Of a stretch of 64,000 bases of DNA, positions 1 through 8,153 are shown piece by piece. The position numbers and the translations under genes are program-made. Source of the stretch: Desulfosarcina sp. BuS5 (lineage in GTDB: Bacteria > Desulfobacterota > Desulfobacteria > Desulfobacterales > BuS5). The notes below the pieces were generated by a model that had not been told where the DNA came from, made no database searches, and saw only the letters and a list, made by a program, of their open reading frames with translations. The stretch lies in the NCBI RefSeq assembly GCF_028752835.1, contig NZ_CP087952.1, positions 2,399,041 through 2,463,040 of the forward strand, in the 5' to 3' direction. Each line of letters starts with the position of its first letter. Position 1 is the first letter of the stretch.

Positions 1-22
1 CTCTGTCCAGGGTATTAATAAT

Positions 23-1144
23 ATGATTATTAGGGAAGCAATTACTGAAAAGCAAAGCGTCGTTTTTTACCTTGACAATTCACCTGATTGTTCAGGGTTA
101 GAGCAAATTGATGTGTCAGGTTATCAAAAATGTATAGTTATTTGTGATGAATATCTGGAAAAAACATGGTGGCCGATATTAAGAGAAAAACTTGAGAAAA
201 GAATCAACATATCTCATGTTGAATATTTATCAGCCTCAGAATCGTCAAAAAGTTTGGAATCATATGTTAAACTGGTTGATATTCTGGCAAAATTTCAATG
301 CAGCAGGGATGACCTTATTGTAGCTGTCGGGGGCGGCACAATTCTTGATGTTGCTGCGTTCCTGGCATCTACTTATATGCGCGGAATTGCAATGCTTATG
401 CTTCCTACCACGCTTATAGGTCAGGCCGATGCATCAACAGCAGGCAAAACTTGTTTAAACGCAGGCTATTCCAAAAATCTTTTAGGCACTCTTTATTTGC
501 CTGCTTATGTTTATAATAATGCAGCTATACTTAATACGAATTCATCTTATGACCTTAGACAGGGATTTTCTGAAATTTTTAAGTATGCCCTATTAGGGTC
601 CCACAAGTTATTAATTTTGCTTAAAGAATACAATAGAACACCCGACAACGACAAGTTGCTTGAAATAATAAAGGAAACCATAAAAGTCAGGATGATGATT
701 CGCAAGAAAGACCCCCTGGCAAGTAATTTCGGACATACTTTCGGCCATGCTTTTGAGAAATATTCTGATTTTGCAGTAGGGCATGGGGATGCCATAGCTG
801 TTGGAATTGCCATGGCTTTGGAGCTTAGTGTTATTAAAAAAATAATTTCTGAAAAATTGAAAAATGAAATATTTAGCTTGATGCGCGAATTAAAGCTTAA
901 CAATAAAGTGGAAAAAGGTATTGATCCTGAAAAAATAACCGAAATTATGCTTAAAGATAAAAAATCATCCAATACTGCTATTAGATTGGTACTGATTGAG
1001 GATATTGCCAAGCCGTTTGAAACCTCCGGCAGTCCTTTTTATTCGGTTAATCCAACATATATGCAAAATTTTTTGTCTGAAATTTTGCATAACGAAATGT
1101 ATTTTCAAAAAAATCATTGGGCTGAATTACGCAAAGGTATTTGA
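23..1144 (+). CDS. AroB-like sugar-phosphate cyclase (DHQ synthase superfamily)
   Basis: This 373-residue protein belongs to the 3-dehydroquinate synthase/sugar-phosphate cyclase family, NAD- and metal-dependent enzymes that cyclise a phosphorylated sugar acid or ketose. Seen: the NAD-binding VGGGTILD motif (residues 102-109), the PTTLIGQADAST block with the conserved GKT and KNLLGTLYLP segments (128-160), and candidate metal ligands E184, H238 (in NFGHTFGHAFE) and H254 (in GHGDA). The segment just before NFGHTFGHA is shorter than in true AroB and lacks the E-x-G-x-R motif, so the substrate may not be DAHP. The gene leads a tight run with an SDR (3-bp gap), a nucleotidyltransferase and a CDP-alcohol phosphotransferase, which points to cyclitol formation rather than shikimate synthesis. 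Family assignment is strong; the substrate (for example sedoheptulose 7-phosphate) is inference. The cluster may continue upstream of the window. Confidence 0.8.
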   Translation: MIIREAITEKQSVVFYLDNSPDCSGLEQIDVSGYQKCIVICDEYLEKTWWPILREKLEKRINISHVEYLSASESSKSLESYVKLVDILAKFQCSRDDLIVAVGGGTILDVAAFLASTYMRGIAMLMLPTTLIGQADASTAGKTCLNAGYSKNLLGTLYLPAYVYNNAAILNTNSSYDLRQGFSEIFKYALLGSHKLLILLKEYNRTPDNDKLLEIIKETIKVRMMIRKKDPLASNFGHTFGHAFEKYSDFAVGHGDAIAVGIAMALELSVIKKIISEKLKNEIFSLMRELKLNNKVEKGIDPEKITEIMLKDKKSSNTAIRLVLIEDIAKPFETSGSPFYSVNPTYMQNFLSEILHNEMYFQKNHWAELRKGI

Positions 1145-1147
1145 CGA

Positions 1148-1924
1148 ATGAGATTTAAAGACAAGATTTTTGTTGTTACCGGAGGCGGAACAGGTATCGG
1201 CAGTTGTATTGCAAAAGATTTGTGTGCTGAAGGTGGTATAGTAAATATTCTTGGGAGACGCTCCCGGGAACTGGAAAAGATAAAAAATCAAACAGCCGGC
1301 AAAACTGTATGCCAAGGTAAAATAATACCTTATACTTGTGATATATCATCTGCAGAACAGGTTAATAAAATTTTCGACGCTATTCTCAAAACAACAGGTC
1401 CTGTTAATGGTTTGGTTAATAATGCCGGAGTCAATCCTTCCCGTACTGATATTATTAACACAGATGTAACAGCCTGGAAGAATACGCTGGATATTAATTT
1501 AAGTGGAGCTTTTAATTGTTCAAAAGCCGCTGTAAAACAAATGCTGTTGAGTGGAATGGGCAGTATTGTAAACATATCTTCAATAGCAGGGATCAGCGCA
1601 ATGCAAAACAGAACCGCTTATTCAGCAAGTAAAGCCGGTTTAATAGGCTTTGCCAGGGCAATGGCTATTGATTTTGCAAAAAATCAAATCAGGGTGAATT
1701 GTGTGTGCCCCGGATATATTGAAACTAATCTTGTCAGAGAATATCTGAAAAGTTTAAATAAAGAGGAATTCGACAGCCTTGTAAATGCTCACCCATTAAA
1801 AAGGTTAGGCTCTGCAAAAGATATTTCACAAGCAGTTTTATTTTTGTTATCCAGTGCTGCGAATTGGATTACAGGCGCTGTATTACCTGTTGATGGCGGC
1901 TACAGCATGGGCAAGGAGTGTTGA
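1148..1924 (+). CDS. SDR-family NAD(P)-dependent oxidoreductase
   Basis: Classical short-chain dehydrogenase of 258 residues. It carries the TGGGTGIG nucleotide-binding motif at residues 11-18, NNAG at 91-94 and a full catalytic triad S145, Y158 and K162 (YSASK). The C-terminal ITGAVLPVDGGYS matches the FabG-like branch. It starts 3 bp after the cyclase gene and is followed within 5 bp by the nucleotidyltransferase, so the run is presumably one transcript. In that setting the most economical role is oxidation or reduction of the cyclase product (inference). A general FabG role is less likely, because no fatty-acid synthesis genes are nearby. Confidence 0.85.
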   Translation: MRFKDKIFVVTGGGTGIGSCIAKDLCAEGGIVNILGRRSRELEKIKNQTAGKTVCQGKIIPYTCDISSAEQVNKIFDAILKTTGPVNGLVNNAGVNPSRTDIINTDVTAWKNTLDINLSGAFNCSKAAVKQMLLSGMGSIVNISSIAGISAMQNRTAYSASKAGLIGFARAMAIDFAKNQIRVNCVCPGYIETNLVREYLKSLNKEEFDSLVNAHPLKRLGSAKDISQAVLFLLSSAANWITGAVLPVDGGYSMGKEC

Positions 1925-1928
1925 ATTA

Positions 1929-2657
1929 ATGATAAAAACCGCTATTATTTTAGCTGCCGGCATAGGCGTACGTTTGCGTCCATTGACTCTTGATACTCCA
2001 AAATGCCTGATTGCGATTGATGATAAATCTATCCTTGATTATCAATTGAAACTTTTGATCAAGATGGGGATTACAAATATTATAATTGTTACCGGTTACT
2101 TAAGTGATAAAATTGCAGATCATATAAAAAATCATCATTATGATAACAAGGTTAATATTCATATAGTATTTAATGATCGATATAAAGAGACCGGCAGTTG
2201 TTATTCTTTGCTGCTATGCAGAGAACTGATCAGGGGTAAGGGTTATATCCATATAAATTCCGATTCTTATTTTTCGATTGCGGCGCTGAAAAATCTTTTG
2301 GCAAGTAAGCAGCCGAATGTAATGCTTACATCTTTGCCTCTGATTCAGGACGAAGATATTGTTCGCTTTGAGTGTAACCATGACCGGAAAATTACAAAAA
2401 TAGGAAGACCATGGTATATCCCTGAACCGGCAGGTTATCTGGTTGGGCCGGTAAAATTTTCTTCACAAGGAGCGGCGATTTTTTTAGATATAATAGAAAA
2501 ACGGATCGAAAAAGAGATTATGAATGACACATGTTATCTTTTTTTAAATGAAGTAATTGATAAGATTAACCTGTTCAGTCTTGATGTAGGTAGTGAGAAG
2601 TGGTTTGAAATAGATACCCTTGATGATCTGGAAAGAGCAAAAAAAATACTGGTATAG
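1929..2657 (+). CDS. LicC-like nucleotidyltransferase (NTP transferase family)
   Basis: A 242-residue nucleotidyltransferase that would activate a phosphorylated alcohol or sugar with an NTP. The N-terminus shows the family signature L-A-A-G-x-G-x-R-L-x-P-L-T-x-x-x-P-K (about residues 8-25). A later NSDSYF supplies the metal-binding aspartate, and the C-terminus has the WFEIDTLDDLERA ending typical of phosphocholine and sugar-phosphate transferases. The ATG at 1929 is chosen because it begins directly before the conserved beta strand (IKTAIILAAG); an in-frame ATG at 1854 lies inside the SDR gene. The neighbouring CDP-alcohol phosphotransferase suggests that the product is a CDP-activated group, which is inference. 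Confidence 0.8.
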   Translation: MIKTAIILAAGIGVRLRPLTLDTPKCLIAIDDKSILDYQLKLLIKMGITNIIIVTGYLSDKIADHIKNHHYDNKVNIHIVFNDRYKETGSCYSLLLCRELIRGKGYIHINSDSYFSIAALKNLLASKQPNVMLTSLPLIQDEDIVRFECNHDRKITKIGRPWYIPEPAGYLVGPVKFSSQGAAIFLDIIEKRIEKEIMNDTCYLFLNEVIDKINLFSLDVGSEKWFEIDTLDDLERAKKILV

Positions 2658-2666
2658 ATTAAAAAA

Positions 2667-3419
2667 ATGGAAAATTCAACATCCGAAACAAAGCAGTCTC
2701 AAATATTTAATAATTTTAAAAACAAGGTTCCGAAAAGAAAAAATCTGTTTGAAGCATTTTATAATTTTTTAGCTTCCCTGGTGACGCCCCTCTTTCTCAA
2801 CACTTCCTGGACACCGAATCAAATAACTATTATTTCAGGAGTTTTCGGTATAGCAGGAGCTGCGTTGCTGATTTTTCAAGGCCATTTTTTTTTAATTACG
2901 GCTGGAATATGCATCCAGATTTTTACTATTTTGGATCTTGTTGACGGTAATATTGCCAGAGCTAAAAAGATGCAATCTGATTTTGGAGCATGGCTGGATG
3001 CTTTTTTTGACAAGCTTAATGACTTTCTCATAATCACAGGTTTAACTATTGGAGCTTATCGTTCAGTCGGCAGTATTCACGTTTTAATTTTAGGAATGTG
3101 CCTGATGGGGTTTGTGTTTTATATTCAGTATATTATGACATGGAGTAAGATGCAGATAATTTGTGCGGAAATTGCCGAAAAGAGTAATCCGGGATCTGCG
3201 CAACAGCATCGTAAAATGAATGATTCCGCGGCAATAGTATCTGCGTTAAAATTTATTTTTCAGCATGCAAAGCTTGGGCATTGTGCGTTTCTTTTTTTGG
3301 TTTCTTTTTTTGCGTTTTGCAATTCTTTATATTTAGGCCTCTGTTTTCTGGTTATCCATGCATTTATAACTCTGACTGCTTTAGTTACGCTTAATTTTTT
3401 ACGATTGAGGAGGCAATAG
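2667..3419 (+). CDS. CDP-alcohol phosphatidyltransferase family membrane protein
   Basis: A 250-residue integral membrane enzyme with the complete CDP-alcohol phosphotransferase signature D-G-x2-A-R-x8-G-x3-D-x3-D: D93, G94, A97, R98, G107, D111 and D115. Several hydrophobic helices surround it (about residues 52-90, 125-150 and 205-245). The family moves a phospho-alcohol from a CDP donor to an alcohol acceptor with loss of CMP, as in phospholipid and di-myo-inositol phosphate synthesis. Preceded at 10 bp by a nucleotidyltransferase, it probably uses that enzyme's product. Donor and acceptor cannot be read from sequence; a cyclitol phospholipid or a phosphodiester-linked surface decoration are both possible. 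Confidence 0.85.
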   Translation: MENSTSETKQSQIFNNFKNKVPKRKNLFEAFYNFLASLVTPLFLNTSWTPNQITIISGVFGIAGAALLIFQGHFFLITAGICIQIFTILDLVDGNIARAKKMQSDFGAWLDAFFDKLNDFLIITGLTIGAYRSVGSIHVLILGMCLMGFVFYIQYIMTWSKMQIICAEIAEKSNPGSAQQHRKMNDSAAIVSALKFIFQHAKLGHCAFLFLVSFFAFCNSLYLGLCFLVIHAFITLTALVTLNFLRLRRQ

Positions 3420-3508
3420 GGATACTGTGAATCGTAAACCATTACGAATTTTGGACATCTTTCATATCACTGCAAAAGTACTTTACACTTTTTTTAAAAA
3501 ATAAACCT

Positions 3509-3537
3509 ATCTGTGTTTATCTGTGTGCATCTGTGTT
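3509..3537. repeat. Short tandem repeat (ATCTGTGTxx)
   Basis: Three consecutive 10-bp units of the form ATCTGTGTTT, ATCTGTGTGC, ATCTGTGTTC lie between the CDP-alcohol phosphotransferase gene and the long palindrome. No coding potential is seen here. Confidence 0.6.
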
Positions 3538-3580
3538 CTATTGTTCTTTTAAAAGTATCAACGACAAATGAAGGATGCCG

Positions 3581-3740
3581 AATTTTGGGGCTTGGTTCTA
3601 ATTTCGGCCATACACTGAGCTATAATAAAATTTGAAAACCTCTGGAACTCGCTACGCTCAAACAGCCAGAAATTTTCAAATTTCACCATAGCTCAGCTTT
3701 GATATCTGATGGCCGATGTTATGACCAACCCCGAATTTTG
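3581..3740. repeat. Long imperfect inverted repeat in the 3420-3755 gap
   Basis: Two arms of about 65-75 bp face each other around a short centre containing CTCGCTACGCTCAAACAG. Matching blocks include TCGGCCAT, CTGAGCTAT, AAATTTGAAAA and CTGG in the left arm and their reverse complements in the right arm. RNA from either strand could fold into one long hairpin. It ends just before the ABC transporter start and could separate the two transcription units. It may be a dispersed repeat or a non-autonomous element; no coding frame spans it. Confidence 0.7.
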
Positions 3741-3755
3741 TAATAATTGAAGCGC

Positions 3756-5489
3756 ATGTTGAATATCATAAAAAAAAACAGGATATTATATTTTTTATAT
3801 CCTTTTGTTGCCCGATACAAATATATAGTTGTGATGATATTGATTACCACTGTTGTATCGGCATTCCTGGAAGGATTATCAATCGGGCTCCTTGTCCCTT
3901 TCCTCAGGTCTTTATCAGGAATCAGCGCCGAAACGTATGATTCTTCATTGATGTCATATGTTAATACTTTTTTTTTAAAATTTCCTGAACACGACAGAAT
4001 ACTTTATATTTCCGCCTTTATTTTTTTGGCGATAATTTTAAAAAATGGAATTTACTATATATCAAAGATTTTTATTGCATATTTAAATACAAAATTAGCC
4101 TTTGATATACGCAGCAAACTTCTTTCATTATTTATCAATGTACGTCTTTCTTTTTTTATGCAGCATAAGGCAGCCGATCTTACTGATCGTATAAATCTGC
4201 AAGTACATTATTGTGGCACTGCTGTACAGAATATACTCCTTCTTATTTCATCTGCCATAGTCACTCTCGCGTATATCTTTTTAATGATATTTATCTCCTT
4301 CTACATAACCTTGATCGCCAGCGCCGTGATTTTTGGAATTTTTGTTTTTCTTCGTTATCTTACCTCATCGGTCAGGCGTTATGGAACCCAGTCAGCGGAT
4401 TCAATCGGCGCGATGTCTGCAAGGATCGGGGAGATGATAATGGGTATCGCCACAGTAAAAATGTTCGGCCGCGAAAAACATGAAACAAACCGCGCAAGCG
4501 AACTTCTTGCTATCATACGGGACAGTCAGTATAAATCTTTAAATTGGGAAGCCACTATACAACCTTTAAGCGAAATTTTTATTACAGCCACTATATTGAT
4601 TTTAATTATTGCATCGATTTTTTTTATTAGCCAACCGCCTGATTTTGCACTGTTGATTACTTTCCTGTTTCTTCTTTCACGGCTTAATTCAAAAGCTTCA
4701 ATTATAAGTTCATTATTCGCCAAGACAAGGAGTCAGTTGGGATATGTGGATCGTGTTATAAGTATTTATCAGGATATGAAAAGCCAAATATTCAATAATG
4801 GAACTTATGAAATTAAAAAAATAGATGACAGTATTTTTTTAAATAATATAACTTTTTATTATCCGGGTTCACACCAAGCTGTCTTTGAAAAGAGTACCCT
4901 TAAAGTGCGGAAGGGTGAAAAAATTGCTATTATCGGCCCATCCGGTTCAGGAAAGTCAACTATGATCAATCTTCTATTAAGATTTTATGATCCTGATAAG
5001 GGTTCTGTTTTTATAGACGGAAAGAATCTGACTGATTTAGAGATAGCTTCTTACCGGCGCAGGATAGCAATTGTAAGCCAGGATATATTTTTATTTCATG
5101 ATACTGTCAGGAATAATATTGCCTATGGCGCAGACAATACAAGTAATGAAGATATAGTTGTGGCTTGCAAACAGGCCTTTGCTCATGATTTTATCATTTC
5201 CCTTGAACATGGGTATGATACAGTTATTGCCGACCGCGGGATGAAACTATCCGGCGGACAAAAGCAGAGAATAGCCATAGCAAGAGCAATTTTAAAAGAC
5301 CCCGATATTCTGATTCTGGATGAAGCGACCAGCGGGCTGGATAAACAGACTGAGATCCAGGTTCAAGAATCGCTGGAAAAGCTTGCTATAGATCGAACTG
5401 TAATTATAATTACACACCGTTTAAAGGCGCTTAAAAAAGTAGATAAAGTTTACGAGATAAAAGATGGTAAATTTATTTTAAAAGGATAA
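3756..5489 (+). CDS. MsbA-type ABC transporter (fused membrane and ATPase domains)
   Basis: A half-transporter of 577 residues with an N-terminal six-helix membrane domain (roughly residues 15-310) and a C-terminal ATPase. The ATPase has Walker A GPSGSGKST, Q-loop SQDIF, signature LSGGQKQR, Walker B ILILDEATSGLD and the ITHR histidine switch. Such homodimeric exporters flip lipid A, lipid-linked oligosaccharides or peptides across the inner membrane. It is the first gene after a long palindrome, and the following glycosyltransferases suggest a lipid-linked glycan substrate (inference). ATG 3756 is chosen; an in-frame TTG at 3747 is an alternative. The next gene starts 3 bp after its stop. Confidence 0.9.
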   Translation: MLNIIKKNRILYFLYPFVARYKYIVVMILITTVVSAFLEGLSIGLLVPFLRSLSGISAETYDSSLMSYVNTFFLKFPEHDRILYISAFIFLAIILKNGIYYISKIFIAYLNTKLAFDIRSKLLSLFINVRLSFFMQHKAADLTDRINLQVHYCGTAVQNILLLISSAIVTLAYIFLMIFISFYITLIASAVIFGIFVFLRYLTSSVRRYGTQSADSIGAMSARIGEMIMGIATVKMFGREKHETNRASELLAIIRDSQYKSLNWEATIQPLSEIFITATILILIIASIFFISQPPDFALLITFLFLLSRLNSKASIISSLFAKTRSQLGYVDRVISIYQDMKSQIFNNGTYEIKKIDDSIFLNNITFYYPGSHQAVFEKSTLKVRKGEKIAIIGPSGSGKSTMINLLLRFYDPDKGSVFIDGKNLTDLEIASYRRRIAIVSQDIFLFHDTVRNNIAYGADNTSNEDIVVACKQAFAHDFIISLEHGYDTVIADRGMKLSGGQKQRIAIARAILKDPDILILDEATSGLDKQTEIQVQESLEKLAIDRTVIIITHRLKALKKVDKVYEIKDGKFILKG

Positions 5490-5492
5490 AAA

Positions 5493-6953
5493 GTGAAAAA
5501 TTTCTTTATTGAATCAGATTATAATCACGAAGAAGTTGATCGTCAATGCATTGAAATATATAATATTCTTCATGAAGCATACCAAAGATGTCAAACTTAT
5601 GGCGGGCCGTATTTGAATTTGGCGGGCCTTTTTTTTCATGAACTGATTTTCATTTTTTCATCAGCTCTGTTCAGAAACAGGTTTTATAAGAAGGATTGGG
5701 ATGGTCAAGCGTATGTAAAGAGTGATTTTGATATTTTAGAAAATCCATATTTTGGTTATAGAAAGCATAAAAAATTGACCCTGGATTCATTTAAAGTCAG
5801 GTATCGGAAAAAAATTTTAACCAAGTTAAGCCTGTTAACCGGAAAACCGGATTGGACGATAGGCTTTTTAAACCCAAGTTTAAATTTTAAAAAATTTTGT
5901 GTTAGAGTGTTATGTAATAGAATATCAATTCTGTTCCCTGAGAATATTTTAATAGATCTTCCAAATATAGAAAAACAAAAAAAAATAATAGAAGATACTA
6001 TTGCCGATTTATATAATGATTTCAATATATGCGGGAATCAGGATAAAATTATTTCAAGGATGAATAAGACTCTTGAAAAAATTATCAGCCCCAACGTTCC
6101 CAAACCGGATTATTCATTATTATTGACCGGTACTTTAGGGAAATTGAACATGAAAATTTTAGCTGCAAATGCCCTTTCAAAAGATATCCCGGTAGTATGT
6201 ATGGCGCATGGCAATGAATGCGGCACGGCAGATCATCCAAATGTCGCTTATAATGACAGGAGCTACTCCAGTCATTATATCGGTTATGGCAAGGCCGGTC
6301 TTTTGGAAATTAATCAGGCTAATTTCCTTAATACATTACACGGAAAACAACCAGTATATTTTGAAGGAAATTCTCAAACAATTAGAAAAGCTTATGATAA
6401 AAGGCCAATATTGCCTTTATCTAAAATAGAATCGCCTGAAATCGCATATGTTCCGCTTAAATTATTAGGCTTTAACCGTTTGCCGTTTTTAAACATTCCG
6501 GATGAGCATTATATAAAGTGGCAGCAGTATCTGTTTAAGGTGTTTCCGGAAATGACATTCAAGAAACATCCCAAGCAGATTATAGAGCATCAACTTAATG
6601 AGGTTAAATCCATATCTGAACGTCTTGAAGACTGTCTTGACCGGTTTGATATTTTTATGCTTGATTTTGCTTTAAGCACAGCCTTTGCCAATATTGCGGC
6701 AACTTCAAAACCAGTAATATATTTTAATATAGGACAGGGACGGATGACTCCCAAGGCTGAAGAAATTATTCGCCGGCGTTGTATCTGGATTGATGTTGAT
6801 TATAAAAATCCAGGTGATATTCTTGAAAAAATCGAATCTCAAAAGGATAAACAGTGTTATAATGCTTATACTGAACTTTTTTCTCTTGCTGATCATGCTG
6901 AAACAAGAGAGCAGACAGCAGTGAGGGTAATAAAGGAGATATTGGATTCCTGA
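5493..6953 (+). CDS. Unknown surface-carbohydrate protein, GT-B-like
   Basis: A 486-residue protein starting at GTG, 3 bp after the ABC transporter stop. I do not recognise a named family. The C-terminal half resembles the nucleotide-binding half of GT-B enzymes of the KpsC/CDP-glycerol transferase kind. It has PVVCMAHG (about residues 230-237), FKKHPKQI (about 350-357) and then a block where a serine-threonine pair is followed by ATSKPVIYF (about 393-410). The N-terminal third has one hydrophobic stretch (LAGLFFHELIFIFSSALF, about residues 43-60). Its position between an exporter and GT4 genes supports a role in glycan synthesis or modification. Its activity is inference only. Confidence 0.6.
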   Translation: MKNFFIESDYNHEEVDRQCIEIYNILHEAYQRCQTYGGPYLNLAGLFFHELIFIFSSALFRNRFYKKDWDGQAYVKSDFDILENPYFGYRKHKKLTLDSFKVRYRKKILTKLSLLTGKPDWTIGFLNPSLNFKKFCVRVLCNRISILFPENILIDLPNIEKQKKIIEDTIADLYNDFNICGNQDKIISRMNKTLEKIISPNVPKPDYSLLLTGTLGKLNMKILAANALSKDIPVVCMAHGNECGTADHPNVAYNDRSYSSHYIGYGKAGLLEINQANFLNTLHGKQPVYFEGNSQTIRKAYDKRPILPLSKIESPEIAYVPLKLLGFNRLPFLNIPDEHYIKWQQYLFKVFPEMTFKKHPKQIIEHQLNEVKSISERLEDCLDRFDIFMLDFALSTAFANIAATSKPVIYFNIGQGRMTPKAEEIIRRRCIWIDVDYKNPGDILEKIESQKDKQCYNAYTELFSLADHAETREQTAVRVIKEILDS

Positions 6954-7004
6954 TGACCTGCAAAACATAACTTTTATGATGTTGTAAAAAGGCTCTTTGA
7001 TCGA

Positions 7005-8153
7005 ATGCCGAATAAACCTAAAAAAATAATTCTCTTCGTAGGAAAACTGGGAGGAGGAGGAGCTGAAAGGCGGATTGTTTATCTCGCCAATTATTTTCAT
7101 GCAAAAGGATATAATGTTATCATCGCTCTTTCCAGAATCACAGGCAATTATCTGGATGACTTAAATCCTGATGTCAAGGTTGTTTGCCAGTCCATGAATA
7201 TTAAAATGGGGCCGCTCACTCCGATAATTTTAACATTGCATACACTTTGGCTTTTATTTAAAGAAAGACCGGATGTACTTTTTTCTACTTTATTTCATAA
7301 TAATAAAATATTACTTCCTATTTCCTTTATTATAAAAAAAGCAGGAACAAAGTTATTTGTTGGAGTAGTTAACAATCCTGAAAAAAAATTTAAAGTACAG
7401 CTTAAAGCCAAAATTTTTATTGCGAAATGGTACCCCAAGGCAGATCTGGTAATCACAAATTCGAATGGGATTAAAAGATCTATGATGAATTATTTTAAAA
7501 TATCATCGTCTAAAATTTGTGTAATTAATAATGGCATTGATATTGATGCCATTCATAAGAAGATGCTACAAAATGCGGCAATTCCCAAAATCCCATCAAC
7601 ACATGGGCGGCTGGTTTATGTCGGGCGATTATCACCGCAAAAGGGATTGAATGATCTCTTACTGACATTAAAATATCTCAATGCTATCAAGCCATGTTCT
7701 TTGTTGATTATTGGCGAAGGAAGCGAGTTGTCTATGCTGCATGATTTAACTGATAAACTTGGGTTGCAGGATGCCATTCACTTTTTGGGCCAGGTAAAAA
7801 ATCCTTATCCCTATATATACTCATCTGAAATTTTGATTTTATCATCACACTATGAAGGATTCCCTAATGTTATTCTGGAGGCAATGATTTGCGGAGTACC
7901 CGTAATATCAACAGATGCACCTTATGGACCTAATGAAATCATCAAGGACGGCTGGAATGGTTTTTTAACGCGGGTTGGAGATTGGCAACAAATGGCTGAC
8001 AAAATTTTGCAGGTACTTGGAGATGATAATATCAGGCAATCTTTTATCTGCAATGGGGAAAAAAGAATTGTAAAGCATTTTAATCTCGAAAAAATGTGCG
8101 AACGGTATGAAAAAGCTTTTTTTAGCTGGAAGGAAAATACAGATGAAAAATAG
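7005..8153 (+). CDS. GT4-family glycosyltransferase
   Basis: A 382-residue GT-B glycosyltransferase. The N-terminal domain begins with the FVGKLGGGGAERR loop. The C-terminal domain has LVYVGRLSPQKG, a GEGSE segment and the EGFPNVILE block matching the E-x7-E motif that contacts the sugar nucleotide, followed by GVPVISTDAPYGPNE. It would transfer a sugar from an NDP donor to a lipid-linked glycan at the cytoplasmic face. Donor and linkage cannot be read. Its 3-prime end overlaps the next GT4 gene by 11 bp, a sign of translational coupling. Confidence 0.88.
   Translation: MPNKPKKIILFVGKLGGGGAERRIVYLANYFHAKGYNVIIALSRITGNYLDDLNPDVKVVCQSMNIKMGPLTPIILTLHTLWLLFKERPDVLFSTLFHNNKILLPISFIIKKAGTKLFVGVVNNPEKKFKVQLKAKIFIAKWYPKADLVITNSNGIKRSMMNYFKISSSKICVINNGIDIDAIHKKMLQNAAIPKIPSTHGRLVYVGRLSPQKGLNDLLLTLKYLNAIKPCSLLIIGEGSELSMLHDLTDKLGLQDAIHFLGQVKNPYPYIYSSEILILSSHYEGFPNVILEAMICGVPVISTDAPYGPNEIIKDGWNGFLTRVGDWQQMADKILQVLGDDNIRQSFICNGEKRIVKHFNLEKMCERYEKAFFSWKENTDEK

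Noticed and set aside
23-1144. First gene as glycerol-1-phosphate dehydrogenase (archaeal-type lipid enzyme)
   Set aside because: The PTTLIGQADAS and GHTFGHA blocks belong to the DHQ synthase branch, not to the G1P dehydrogenase branch of the superfamily.
3747-3755. TTG 3747 as start of the ABC transporter
   Set aside because: Possible, but ATG three codons later gives the same protein and is the simpler choice.
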